This document shows positions 11,205-22,416 of a stretch of 64,000 nucleotides of DNA, piece after piece. The DNA is from Siphonodentalium dalli (Eukaryota > Mollusca > Scaphopoda > Gadilida > Siphonodentaliidae): positions 150,171,577 to 150,235,576 of the forward strand of contig CP136065.1 of the NCBI GenBank assembly GCA_032622095.1. The letters run 5' to 3'. The notes under the pieces were generated by a model, which was not told the origin of the DNA, ran no database searches, and was given only the letters and a program-made list of their open reading frames with translations. The position numbers were made by a program, and so were the translations under genes. How positions within the stretch are numbered: the stretch's first letter is position 1; the number at the start of each line of letters is the position of its first letter.

Positions 11205-12780
11205 AGGGTGTGTTCTATTTCAGAAAGAGTGGAGCGGCGGAGATACTATTTACCGAGAACAACCGAGAACAACCGGGACAAGTCTAAAATTAATAGTTAA
11301 GCCATAATAATGTTCAAGTATAGTGTATATATCAAACTGAAGTGAATCTTGTACCATTTTTACCTTTTAGATGACATATATGTAGTTATTATGGGTGCCG
11401 ATCATATACCAAGAAACTGAAACACCGCAGCCGCCTTGTTCTCGGGGTCGCATGGCGGTAGTACAAAGGCGTCGATAAGTCGTGCCTAGGTGTTAATTAA
11501 CTAAGTGCCAGAGCTACTTGATGGGTCTGATTGGTGATCAAAATTCATTAAGTTGTTTATACAAAGAGGTGTTTCTTCTTCAATCAGCAAGTGTAATTGG
11601 ATCGAACATTTGATGAGACAGCTCATAGAAACTTATATAATTACGCAAAACAGACAGTATTTAACCAATTAATTCATGCCAAGATTACGGACGAAAATAT
11701 TTCACGCTCGAAAGCAAAATAAAAACATACCAAAATGTTGGACAAATAGCAATTGTGAATCCATGATCAATATCATATTAAATTATCGACGTACTAGAAC
11801 ATTTTAAAACTGTCGGATTTAACAGATAGACGTTTCGATATTGTATACGTGCACGATCAGATAAGAGATATCAGAAGTCTACCGCACTCCATATTTATAA
11901 GTGCGGTACAATTTACCGAGAACAAGGTTCAATTTAAAATGCCAAATATGCATTAATAACGTGTTATATACTTAAAATCGACATATATATTCTTAACCAA
12001 CTGTACTGTAATCGTTATTCCTCGCGGAAATCTGGTTTTAACGTGCAGCGCATCGGCTGGGGATATATAGTGATTAATTAACTAAGCTTGTTCTCGGTTT
12101 GTAGTGTCTTCTAGGTTTGACAAGAGTTTTAACACGTTATTAAATAAGCTTGCGAAGTCAAGAAGATAGTAATCTGCGAGGGTTAATTCGGATTGAGTAC
12201 CTTTAAAATTTCAAAATTAAATTAAATAATTGTGCCTTGAAAATTGGTCGCTGGGCCAGATTCAACCTTCACCTGATGATAGCAGTTTGAACAAATATAG
12301 TAACATATGTTGTATATATGGCTAATATCTCTTGACTGGCGCCATGGATATAATTGGTCTGGAAAATGGGTCATAGTATGGTATTGTTAATTTCGGACTT
12401 CACGAGTTTAATGTCAGTGCTAATTTTTGGACAATTATTTCATTGTTTACCTACATTTGTTTGACTCTATCAGAGGTGTGTTTCGTTTCTATGCTATTCG
12501 CGTTAGGTTCGTTTCTTTGTTAGATTAGGCTTTCGCGAAATTACAACATTTCTTTGTATTAATCAGCGGGCTATTCTTATGCAACTTGTTAATTCTTGCC
12601 CAAGCATGTGCTCATTAATTACCATTCATCACACGTATTCTAAGCTTTACTTTTAATAATAACTTATTTGTCAAACTGCTAATGCCATTGTAGTGATCGG
12701 ATAATTTATAATGCAAATATGTTAATCTAAGCATGCGTCGTTAATTCACACATGTTCATGCTTTGTATATAAGAATTTGT
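11205..12780. other. AT-rich sequence with CCGAGAACAA motifs in both orientations
   Basis: CCGAGAACAA occurs near 11263, 11273 and 11915. Its inverse TTGTTCTCGG occurs near 11437 and 12090. 'gattgagtacctttaa' at 12192-12207 resembles the end of the TTAA MITE at 18473 and 24262. No gene is visible. Confidence 0.35.
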
Positions 12781-13152
12781 AAAACTGTGATATGGCACTC
12801 TCTAGCAGCGGGTGGAGCGAACAAGTCAGATTCTATTTGGCTTAATTAGTTCCTCGCTGTTAGAGCGTTAACACGAGTGAGTTGTGCGGTCGTGACCTCG
12901 GTTGTAGCTGCCCTCGTGCTGACGCCAGACTGAGATGGTTTTGGATTAGGCTCAGGACGGATTATGGAGCTAATCCCTGACGCTGCGTTGGCTGCTATGC
13001 AGAGAAGCCGGTTAGTGGACGCTGTTAGCTGGTCTCTCCAAGCTAACATGGGCTCTCTGGTTCTCTGCGTATAATTCCGGACAGAAGAATCAGAAGAAGC
13101 TGGTATCCAGAAGTCTTCTGCCGCGAACAGGAACGCCAAGACCCGCTATACT

Positions 13153-13790
13153 ATGAAGAAGGGGCCTCCCAAGAGGAAGACACCTTCACAGAAAAGAAGG
13201 GACGCTGCCAGACGGGCGAAATGGAAGAAGCAGAAGGGGGTGACTGTTGATCGGCCAGTCGCCCCTCCCGTGTGGTTCAGCCGTCTAGAGTCACAGCTGG
13301 CAGGCCGGAGTTGTCTGAGAGACGCCCAGACGACCCGACCTGCATGGAGACTGACGACATTGAACCAGCTAGCAGGGACTCCGTGGATCTGCCGGAGGTC
13401 CCTGCTGTCGTCATCGAGGCGTGCGAAGGAAGGGACGATGTTCCTGCCGCTAGCTTCGAGGTGGAGTTGGACAGTTTACCACATCGGACACCGGAATTCC
13501 ATCTTATTCCGGTTTCCCCCATCTCCACCTCCAGCAACGACAACACCAACAACAACAGTAGTGGCAGGCTTACCGACTTCGATCCGGTTACCGGCTTAGA
13601 TATGAATGATCCACTCATCATTAGAACTCTGAGATTGATTAGAGAATCAGATGAAAGACATCTCGTCGACCTCGCCGCCACCGACTCAACCTCTCCAACA
13701 TCAGTAACATCTACAGCAACATCTGAACATAGAACAAAAAAGAAGGCCAAGAAAACCAAAAAAAAAAAAGAAGATCATTTCCATTTCACC
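13153..13790 (+). pseudogene. Basic ORF1-like frame, frameshifted
   Basis: The frame opens MKKGPPKRKTPSQKRRDAAR, a very basic N-terminus. Near 13270 the sensible reading moves to the +1 frame, giving an acidic, Pro/Ser/Thr-rich middle (METDDIEPASRDSVDLPEVP) and a Lys-rich end (KKKAKKTKKKK). Such charged, low-complexity proteins are common as ORF1 of non-LTR retrotransposons, which bind RNA. No zinc knuckle or RRM is visible. The Lys-rich end and the hairpin that follows also occur near 19940-20115 and 22070-22230. It could be ORF1 of the LINE just downstream or part of a separate element abutting it. The frameshift and the lack of a host-like domain argue against a live host gene. Confidence 0.5.
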
Positions 13791-13839
13791 TTCACCAATT
13801 CATGCTTATGTATTACCATACCATGTATTTCATTAAATT

Positions 13840-13900
13840 CAACAGTGGGTTGTAGGAAAGGGGTGCCGCCCCTTTCAAATCCTCCCTGGTTAAATCCCAA
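13840..13900 (+). repeat. Shared tail hairpin, copy 1
   Basis: GTGGGTTGTAGGAAAGGGGT is followed by CCGCCCCTTTCAAATCCTCC; GGAAAGGGG pairs with CCCCTTTC. Similar tails lie at 20070-20115 and about 22180-22212. A conserved hairpin after a Lys-rich frame looks like a shared 3' module of a retroelement family. Confidence 0.5.
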
Positions 13901-13934
13901 ACCCCCCATAGTAGTATAGTGATATGGCACTTTT

Positions 13935-15789
13935 ATGTTTTGGAACTCCATCATTCAGTCATTTCACATATTACAACTGGAGATCCAATTGGACATGATA
14001 AATCCCAAAGTTCTCAAGAACTGTGCTACTTCGCTTAGCCTCCCCCTTGCTGAACTATTTAATCCTTGCATTCAACAGTCTTATTTCCCTCAAACATGGA
14101 AAAGATCGAACATTGTGCCAATATTTAAGAAAGACGAACCATCAGATGTCTCAAATTATCGACCAATAGCATTACATAGCTGTATATCAAAAGTATTTGA
14201 AAGATGCATTTTTAATCATTTGTGAGAATTTCTCTCTTCAAACGGAATCATAACGCAATACCAGTCTGGATTTGTCCGAGGGGACTCCACCGTGTTCCAA
14301 CACACATATTTGTATGATCACATATGTTCATCCCTAGACATTCGAAAAGAGATCAGATGTGTATTTTGTGACATAAGCAAGGCGTTTGATAAAGTCTGGC
14401 ACCGTGGCCTTTTATATAAACTAGAAAGTATAGGTATTACAGGGAATCTGTTGAAACTTCTTGAGTCATATTTAACTGACCGTGAACAGCGAGTCTTAAT
14501 TGAGGGAGATCATTCTCAATGGAAACCTGTCATGGCGGGTGTGCACCAGGGTTATATACTAGGCCCCCTCTTTTTTCTTATCTACATTAATGATATAACG
14601 CAAAATGTTAACTGTCACATACGCTTGTTTGCAGATGATACATCCATATTTTTAACAGTTGAAGACCCTACATTGGCGGCCGAATTAATAAACGGTGATA
14701 TTGAACGATTGGCATCCTGGTCACAAGAATGGCTTGTGAAATTTAACCCGACAAAAACTGAGACTCTCTTGATATCGCGTAAAACTGACCCCCCTGATCA
14801 TCCCCGACTCCATATGTCGAACGAGGACGTAAATGAGGGTAACTTTTCACAAACATCTGGGACTAACGTTTAACAATCATGGCTCATGGGATGCTCATAT
14901 AAGTGACATTATAGACAGGGCCTGGAAACGAGTGAACCACCCAAGAAAATTTAAATACTACCTGGACCGTATGACTATAGATAGAATATATTTTGCTTAT
15001 ATAAGACCAGTCTTGGAATATGCCTCACCCGTATGGGACAACTGCACGCAAGCAGAAAGTGATCTAATAGAAAAAATCCAATTTGAAGCTGCTAGAATAG
15101 CAACGGGGGGAACTAGAAGCATAAACAGCATTGATATATTGGCAGACCTTGGTTGGGAAATGTTAAGTGAAAGGAGAAAAAAATTCAAACTACATCAATT
15201 CTATAAGATGTTCTATCGCAATTCGTCAGCATATCTTTACAACACTGTTAATCATAAACACCCAGGGGCTGACAGATATGACTTTCGGAGAACTGACTTA
15301 AGACCCACTTTTTCGGACACATCATCATATCAACGATCATTCCTGCCCGCGACAACACGCCAGTGGAATAAATTATCTGATGACCTGAAAAACTCAGAAA
15401 CTCTAGAAAATTTCAAATACAAATTGAATACCAATCTGCGCCTAAGACAAAAGAATGTTCGCCATTATAGCTATAGCAAATGCCGCAAAGCCCAGTTAAT
15501 TCACACGCAACTTCGACTAGGATGCAGTAACCTCAATGATGATCTCAGTCGCAACCATTTAAACGAATCTGATAAATGCTCATGTGGGGAAGTCGAGACT
15601 GCCGACCACTTCTTACTATATTGTCCCAGATACTCGACAATACGAATTGAAATTTTCTCAGTACTAGCACAAAATTTGTGGAGATCTGATATTTTACTTA
15701 AGGGATCTATTTCATTTCCCAAAAGACTTAATAATGCCATATTTGAGGCAACTCAAACATTTATACTAACAAGCAATCGATTTCGTTAG
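13935..15789 (+). pseudogene. Non-LTR retrotransposon reverse transcriptase, 5'-truncated and broken
   Basis: This frame encodes the RT and C-terminal part of a LINE ORF2, which makes cDNA from its own RNA at a nicked target. Visible RT blocks are MINPKVLKNCA, SNYRPIAL, a QSGF block, CDISKAFDKVWH, GVHQGYILGPLFFLIYINDI, and the catalytic FADD at 14628-14639. After the RT come the thumb-like KHLGLTF region and, near 15576-15632, a C-x-C...H...C cluster (KCSCGEVETADHFLLYCP) like that of Jockey/CR1-type elements. The apurinic-type endonuclease expected upstream is absent. There is an in-frame TGA at 14223-14225 and a frameshift near 14830-14850 (frame 14292-14873 passes to frame 14833-15789). The element is therefore inactive. 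Clade assignment is tentative. Confidence 0.88.
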
Positions 15790-16352
15790 TCGCCAATTGT
15801 ATTTCTGATATTCACAATAAGTAGCTGCTCGAATTTGATAGTCTTCAGACACACAAACAAAAAATTATATAGCAATAAATCATATACATGTATATAGCTA
15901 ACAACGTAGCAATAATTTCAATAACTCGATCCAAAAACAAATAAATAAAATTATAAAAATGCCATATTAAGGTACTGGCAAACTATTGACTCCACTCGAC
16001 ACAAATAGTTTTAAATTTTCCTATGTAAAACAATAACATGCATTAGGGTAGTGATCATTGTAAATATATGTGTTAATTGCTTTTTTTCCCTCTGTTTTCA
16101 ACTTCTCACCCAACTGTAATCCATCAGTTCATTAATCTTCTTATCATGCTCTGTATCTCTTCCTCTCACTTAATCTTGACTTCCACTTCTCACTGAACAC
16201 TATATGTAATCTATTCCTGTCTGAGGAGATGGCTCTATATAAGCATCTGATGCTTGTTGTCAAATCCTCTTCCTCCCTTCTAGTCTTCTATTCATGCGTC
16301 ATGTTTTATAATTATATAATTTTGGGAAGAAATAAAATATTGTTTAAACCAG
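15790..16352 (+). mobile_element. 3' untranslated tail of the LINE
   Basis: The tail holds CT-rich stretches, 'ctgatgcttgttgtcaaatcctc', and ends with AATAAAATATTGTTTAAACC, which contains an AATAAA signal at 16331-16336. The same ending is found at 17717-17736, showing that it is a family tail and not unique DNA. Confidence 0.65.
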
Positions 16353-16469
16353 ATCCAATTGGTTGTGTGCTATACCGGAATGTCCGTATATTTCTATTGT
16401 GAAAATAAATGCTAATTCCCCTGAACGACTACAACTTCTTACTGTACCAAAAACAGCTCTACCAAAATA

Positions 16470-16509
16470 GTGAGATATTGCCTCTAACATGAAAGAGGCA
16501 GTATCTCAC
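16470..16509. repeat. Short hairpin GTGAGATA(T/C)TGCCTCT
   Basis: GTGAGATATTGCCTCT pairs with AGAGGCAGTATCTCAC around a loop of about 8 nt. It is an isolated small palindrome, perhaps the remnant of a MITE. No function is assigned. Confidence 0.5.
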
Positions 16510-17399
16510 TCTGACCCATGTCTACTGACCTGTGGCCCACATTCTCCTATATCTGGTGCTGCAACATATTCTCTTGCAAATAGGTTTTTTTGGTAGACAA
16601 CCTAAATTGCCAGATAGCATGGTCTAGCATGGCATGGTCGGGACAACGTTAACACAACCACTCTCTGAATGGTTGGGCCAACGTTGGGCCAACGTAATTT
16701 TTGCTCATTGGGTCAACGTTGGGCCAACGTATTGGGCCTACGTTGGGCCAACGTTGGACGACATATACAGAGCGTTGGCCCAACGTTGATACCCAGACCA
16801 CGTAGTTGGCATAACGTTGGCCCAATTACCGTTGGAAACTAAACCCATTGGTTGGCATAACGTTGACACAACAGAGCGACAACGTTGGAACCTCAAACTA
16901 AATTGGTTGGCATAACGCTCAATGTTAGCTGATTTGCCACCAATTAGAATATCACCTGATGTACTTCTGTATGGGTCGCCTGAATTCGCTGATGATTTGA
17001 ACATTCAAATTTTCGATGTTGTACAGAAGTTCATTATCTGTACTGGGCGTTTTCTGACTAACGGGTAAGGTGGTTTAAGCCCAAACACGCGCGTTACTAA
17101 TAAACTATATGTAAATGTCTTAAATTATAGTCACTGCGCGTGTTTTAGCCCTACCACCTCGCCCTCTATAATTGAATAATTAGTTATGGTACATACACAC
17201 TTCGTCACTTATTAAATACTTATTAAATACATTAACTAAACAGCTCATTAATGGAATGGAAATAATTCTGATAACCCGCTATTTTTCGAATTCTCTCCAA
17301 TTGGGTCGTAGCGTGATCAAATTTGTTTTGAATTTAGATTCTTCATTGGCTTGTGACAATAAATGGTGATCAATTTAACATGATACAATACTCTCCGTG

Positions 17400-17740
17400 A
17401 CATATATTATCCTGATGTTAATGGTAAGTTTATCTACCCCTTTTCAACTACTACCTGCACTCCCTTTCCCTTTCTCTTTCCTATCCCTTCATCTATAAAC
17501 TTTATTATTCGGACCATACCGAACAAAACCCGTCTGCTATACCCCAATGGTATCAATTGGGGTCTATACCCCAATGGTATCAATTGGGATAACATTTATT
17601 TTCTGAGGATAGGACTTAACAAAAGCCCCCAAGCTTGTTGCTCAATCCTCTTTTGAACAATTTGAGATTATTTGTTATGTATTTTTTGTTTGTATTTCTG
17701 TTCTGTTTAGTGTTCAAATAAAATATTGTTTAAACCAACG
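17400..17740 (+). mobile_element. 5'-truncated LINE 3' tail, second copy
   Basis: The segment shares with the LINE tail at 15790-16352 the CT-rich stretch, 'gcttgttg(c/t)tcaa(a)tcctc' and the terminal AATAAAATATTGTTTAAACC. Inside it a 25-30 bp phrase with CCCCAATGGTATCAATTGGG is duplicated (about 17540-17590). It appears to be a separate, strongly truncated insertion of the same or a related LINE. Confidence 0.6.
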
Positions 17741-18260
17741 TTGGGGAATTCTATTTTTTTTTTGGCATCCAATAATCCATTCATAATTCAGTTACCACCG
17801 TCAGCCACGAATGCAGCTAGCTAACTGAGACCTTGGCTAACTGGGACCTTCGGCTAACTGGGACCATGGCTAACTGGGACCATGACCAACTGGGACCTTG
17901 GCTAACTGGGACCTTTGGCTAACTAGGACCTTGGTTATATTTATTACATATATTAGTAGAATAGAATATTAAATTCATTGTTATTGTTTGTTTTGTTTAT
18001 GTTCTTGCTTCAAAATGTTTTAGATTTGTTTTAACCTGACTTAATAAAAATTTTTTTTTTACAAAATTATTTTGTCAATCTTACATAACCTCTATACAAC
18101 TGAAGGTCACAGATATTTTTATTTCTTATTTGTATCCACTTATAATATATTTCTATGAATATTTTGTTAATAAAATCAATAAAAGTTATGGCTATTATGT
18201 GCATTCACAGTTAAGATATAATAAAGTGATTTTGTTACTCATGGCATTCACAGTGAACTG

Positions 18261-18480
18261 ATGAATAAATTCGATATTCCATGTATTCTAAAACTTGATA
18301 GCCTCAGTCCAGATATCCAATTAAATGTTTTCCTCACTGCACGGCCAAGAGAATTGTTCGATATCGTTCGTGAAGCTGACAAGTTCACAGACTTCATGGT
18401 CTGTAGCACATATTGCCTGTGGCATGCTTATCACACAATTCAGACAAGTCTAATCGACAACGCGGACGTTAAAGGTACTC
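18261..18480 (+). pseudogene. Hypothetical frame interrupted by a MITE
   Basis: The frame opens MNKFDIPCILKLDSLSPDI and stays free of low complexity for about 70 codons, until the TTAA MITE begins at 18473. After that the frame merely reads the MITE to 18584. The segment looks more coding-like than its surroundings, with mixed hydrophobic and charged residues and no repeats, but it matches no domain I recognise. It may be a remnant of a gene carried by the 2.7-kb element. Confidence 0.28.
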
Positions 18481-18941
18481 AACCCGTAAAGAGGGTCCCC
18501 ATCTCAACAGATTCCAACAACAACAATCCGATCAGAGGGTCCTATATTACTATTTCTTTGGCTTTGGGGGTAAAAAATATTTGATTCGAGTCGAGGAACC
18601 CATCAAACAAAGCTCAGAGTTATTAGATATTAATTTTTGAAAATTCTTATGTTCTCGAGATGAGTACTTATAACTGCCGTCAATTTGGTAACATGCTCGA
18701 GATTTTACGCCAAAATTCTATTCAAACAGACAAGGATGGATAACTCTATAATCAAGTGGTAATAATTGACTACGTACTGGGCCAGTAAGAATTCCCGATA
18801 ATGAAAAATAATAGATTTCTAAAATCGATATCTAACAAATCTGAGCTTTGATGGGTGACTTCCTCGACTCGAATCAAATTTTTTTGACCCCCGAAGCCAT
18901 TGAAATAGTAATTGAGAGGAGTTTTATCGGGTTGAGTACCT
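18473..18941 (+). mobile_element. TTAA-flanked MITE, 469 bp, copy 1
   Basis: The ends are AGGTACTCAACCCG and CGGGTTGAGTACCT, perfect inverted copies. TTAA flanks both (18469-18472 and 18942-18945), as for piggyBac- or Kolobok-type transposition. The copy at 24262-24730 has exactly the same length and lies in the opposite orientation. No open frame is conserved, so it is non-autonomous. Confidence 0.85.
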
Positions 18942-19099
18942 TTAAGTTATAAGAACAACAGCTAAGAAACTCAACATAACATTGATTGCATAGTACAAAA
19001 TCTAATACATGTGTCTAAATACTATTTCATGTTCATGAACCATACATTGAATATGCATATATGCATCTGTATACATACAGTCAATTAGTATAACTGTAT

Positions 19100-19620
19100 A
19101 CCTGTATGTGTGTCAGTAGACTCCAGTATTCAAGCTGTGTATATGTGCTTGTGTTTATACGCTTATAGCCTGCGGGTGGTCTGCTGTGTGTATGTGTGTG
19201 TGGCGATGGGCCATGCGTCTGTGCGATGTATGTTTGTCTGCGCGCTGTGTGTGTGTATACTTATATGTATATATATATATATGTGTGTATGTATGTGTGT
19301 ATGTATGTATGTGTATATGTATGTATATATATATGTATGTATGTATGTGCATGTATATGTATATGTGTGTATATATGTATATGTATATATATATAGCACC
19401 GTGGCATGTGAGCACATGTTTATGTATTACTTGTATGTTTTATGCATGTGTGAATATCTGTCTGTGTGAGTATGGATATGTATGTGTGCATGCGTGCACA
19501 TTGAATGTATTAGTGTGGGATTTGCATGTATGGGGGCGTGCGATTATGTACGATGGGTGTCTGTAAGTATCAATATATACATGGGTGTATGTATGTGTGC
19601 GTATGCTTGCTGAGCTCTTA
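19100..19620. repeat. TATG/TGTA-rich microsatellite region
   Basis: Runs of TATG, TGTATG and TATATA dominate, most strongly at 19240-19400. Six open frames on both strands (repetitive Tyr/Val/Cys or His/Ile/Tyr peptides) are translations of the microsatellite. Confidence 0.9.
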
Positions 19621-19934
19621 GCGACTATTCTTTGTTGTTATGTCCACTGTATATATGTTTACTGTTCTTGTATTATTTGAATTTCCTTTTGTCAATTTAT
19701 ATTATTCATAACTCTCCGTGAATGGAGGAAATAAAGATATATATGAAGGTGTGAGTTTGTTTTGAAAGCGATTAATGTGTGATAACTGATGTTGTTTTAA
19801 TCAGTTGGTCCATTTGATCTTGTGGTCTAATCATTGGCAGCTTACTTGTGTTCACTTGTGACCATTCATCAGCAGTATACCCAAAGACAACATATGGTCA
19901 GCTATATAGAGGCCTGTTTAATGTCAGTCAGTCA

Positions 19935-20130
19935 ACAACAACAAAAGAAGAAGTAACACCTCAACGAAAGAAAAAGAAAAAAAAAGAAAAAACATCATCT
20001 TGTCTAGATAAATTATTTTCATCTTCATTGTTATGTTTCCCATACTCATAACACTAAAATCATTTCAAAGTGGGTTGTAGGAAAGGGAATCCTGCCCTTT
20101 CATATCCTCCCTGGCCCAGTCATAATAAAT
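19935..20130 (+). repeat. Lys-rich run plus shared tail hairpin, copy 2
   Basis: An AAG/AAA run (QRKKKKKKEKTSS in one frame) is followed by GTGGGTTGTAGGAAAGGGAA, CCTGCCCTTTC and 'aataaataaag'. The order is the same as at 13730-13900, which supports a common 3' module ending in a polyadenylation-like AATAAA. Confidence 0.5.
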
Positions 20131-20150
20131 AAAGTCAGCATATCAACACA

Positions 20151-20354
20151 ATGTCTTCTGAAACTGATGTATCTTGTATTTCGTGCGGCGATGTGGTTAG
20201 ACCAAGACAAGAGGCCTTGAATTGTGATGGCTGCTCCCGATGGCAGCATCGCAAATGTAAGACTGGCATCACCAGAGATGTCTATCGATATGCGGTCCGC
20301 GACAGCCTAGACATTCAGTGGTCCAAGTGTTGGAGATTTAATAATAATACATAA
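20151..20354 (+). pseudogene. PHD-like zinc-finger fragment
   Basis: The 67-residue frame opens MSSETDVSCISCGD and has C-x2-C (CISC), then C-x2-C (CDGC), W-x-H and a further C (RWQHRKC), the spacing of a PHD finger. The last C-x2-C pair is missing: the frame ends DIQWSKCWRFNNNT where a W-x-C-x2-C is expected. PHD fingers usually bind histone tails, but here the fragment lies inside a transposable element just after the Lys-rich module, so a role in a transposon protein is more likely. The truncation suggests it is dead or continues in an exon not seen. Confidence 0.5.
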
Positions 20355-21597
20355 TCATACATATGAAGGTCCCAGTTAGCCAAGACCCCAGTCAGCCAAG
20401 GTCCCAGTTAGCCAAAAGGTCCCAGTTAGCATAGGTCCCAGTTAGCCAGACTTGAGGTCCCATTTAGCCAAGGTCCCAGTTAGCCAAGGTCCCAGTTAGC
20501 TGGATACCTCAGCCACCATGTCACTATCTGATGCAAGTTTGTGAGAAACTACTATATGAACGTCAGTGGTGTAAGTATATTCCGCTATAACTTGTATGTA
20601 GCATACGCCGTGCAGACATTCAGAACTTTATGATTCCGAGAACAAATTGAATATTGGGAAAATAATTAATTTTACACAAAAGAGTAGTTTCTCACAAACT
20701 TAAACCTACCTCGGATAGCGACCCGATGACTGGTGGTGGCATCAAAAGAATGAACAAATCCTTGAATTCCAAATTAAAGAAACTGAATCCTTTATTTTCT
20801 AAAAGCAACACCAGCAGCAACACTGAACAAAGCGCGCAATAAGAAAAGCAGACGCCTGATCCATTGTGCACGCGCGTAGAGTTTGACGTCGGAGCTTTCT
20901 TCGTCACTTACGTTGGCATTACAACGTTGGGCCAACGATATACCAACCGACACCATCCAACGTATTTTATGACATATCGTTGCATATATTGTGTCAGCAA
21001 TGATTATACGTGTGTTAATTTACGGAACATTAAGTTACGGAATATCGTTGAGATGTATCACATGTACGCTATATATGTAACTGGACTGCCATGATGCTGT
21101 TAGCGTTGGCCAAACATTGGACCAACGTTATAATTCCAACTGTTGCATCCATGGGAGGAATACCTTAATTGGGATCAACCAAGGGCCAACAACATAAACT
21201 CAACAAATGTGATGTGCACAGTAAATTCCATTTTCATGTTGGCCCAATGTTATAATTACAAAGGTTGGGGGAATACGTTGGGCCAACCAAGGGACAACCC
21301 AACCAATTTACTGCAGATAATTCCGTTGGCATGTTCGCGTTGGTTGGGCCAACGTTATATTTCCAACGGTTGTGAGAAATGCGTTGGGCCAACCAAAGGC
21401 CATGCAACAACGTCAATCCAACCAGACCTAATGCCAACCGTGCCGACATTATGCCAACGTTGGCCCAACGTAGTCATGCTATCTGGGAATATATATAACC
21501 ACCATTAAACTAAATGAATGCCACAGAGAGTCAGAACAGAATGATATGCATATTAGAGACTGCATTCTGAACCTTTACATGTATATATAATTTTGTG

Positions 21598-22399
21598 CAG
21601 GGTCTGCGCTGGACCGAAATTTACTTTTGTCAAATAATTTGCCAAATGAAAATAATTTTTGCCACATCATTTTAGCATTTGCCAAATGCTATCCTGATAG
21701 TATCATTTTCGACAACCTCAAATTTTATGTTTGGACACTCGCGGTTGGACGACTTTTGGTATCGATAGAAAAGCAGTTAGTTAATAATTAGTTATACTCG
21801 CATCTCGATTGTGGTTTATCATACAACAATAAGCCAATCACCGAACAATACAATGGTACTCCGATGCATCAGAAGAGCATATCACAAGAAGATTAGCTAT
21901 GTTAACACCACCACCACCACCACACTAAAAGGTAGTAATCCCCCCAATCACCGGTACTAATGCTATGAGATAAACTGCATCTTAATAGAGGTGTTAACTT
22001 TTCCTAAACCTTATAAAACTCCACCAATATATATATGTTGTAAGAGCAACAGCAGTGCTCAACAACTGAAAGAAAGAAAAAGAAGGCCACCAAAAAGATA
22101 AAAAAAATAGATCATTTTCATCCACCATCTCACCTTCATGTTAAATGTTCAACCATTTCATGATTCATCAATCACATTCCAAGTGGAATACTGCCCTTTC
22201 AAATCCTCCCGGGGTCCCCTCCCCAAATTCCAATAAATTAAAAATAAAATATGTTGTAAGAGTTTCCTGAAATGAATGGTATTGATCGACCAATATTTTT
22301 CAACTTTCTTGAGGAATTAATAAGTGACTTGCCAAATGAAAATATTTTTTGCCAAATATGAATTATTTTTGCCATTGGCAAGTGGCAGCGCGAACCCTG
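21598..22399. mobile_element. hAT-like MITE, 802 bp, with perfect 8-bp duplication
   Basis: The left end CAGGGTCTGCGCTGG and right end GCAGCGCGAACCCTG are inverted with small differences. ATTTTGTG flanks both sides perfectly (21590-21597 and 22400-22407). TTTGCCAAATG-type phrases lie inside both ends. These features fit hAT. A related element lies at 60027-60657. A third Lys-rich/hairpin tail (about 22070-22230) is embedded in it. Confidence 0.85.
22070..22240 (+). repeat. Lys-rich run plus tail, copy 3
   Basis: 'aaagaaaaagaaggcc' is followed by 'tagatcattttcatcc', a segment resembling 13770-13790, and then 'actgccctttcaaatcctccc', the right half of the shared hairpin. AATAAA occurs near 22230. 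The left half of the hairpin is degraded. Confidence 0.45.
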
Positions 22400-22416
22400 A
22401 TTTTGTGTCATTGACC

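Larger units (their letters stand above)
17809..20508. mobile_element. 2700-bp nested element flanked by 8-bp TCAGCCAC
   Basis: TCAGCCAC occurs at 17801-17808 and 20509-20516, immediately outside sequences whose inner parts are inverted arrays of CTAACTGGGACCTT (17814-17935) and AAGGTCCCAGTTAGCC (20365-20500). The element thus has subterminal repeats plus an 8-bp duplication, as in hAT- or P-like transposons. Inside are a hypothetical frame, a 469-bp TTAA MITE, a TATG/TGTA microsatellite and a PHD-like zinc-finger fragment. No transposase core was recognised. It lies within the element at 16610-21486. Confidence 0.72.
16610..21486. mobile_element. 4.9-kb inverted-repeat element with GTTGGGCCAACGT arrays
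   Basis: The ends are CCAGATAGCATGG at the left and CATGCTATCTGG at the right, inverted. Inside each end (16640-16920 and 20930-21480) lie many copies of the near-palindromic GTTGGGCCAACGT in changing orientation, a pattern typical of subterminal transposase-binding repeats. No clear target duplication was found. No transposase is visible. The interior contains a LINE tail (about 17400-17740) and a 2.7-kb nested element. Superfamily unknown. Confidence 0.72.

Noticed and set aside
13277-13759. 160-codon minus-strand frame
   Set aside because: Antisense of the ORF1-like frame; its Ser/Leu-rich composition follows from the Pro/Ser/Thr-rich sense strand.
16738-17004. Minus-strand frame with RWANALYMSSN
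   Set aside because: It reads the GTTGGGCCAACG arrays and has no independent support.
19110-19566. Several 84-126 codon frames rich in Tyr, Cys, Val or His
   Set aside because: They are translations of the TATG/TGTA microsatellite on both strands.
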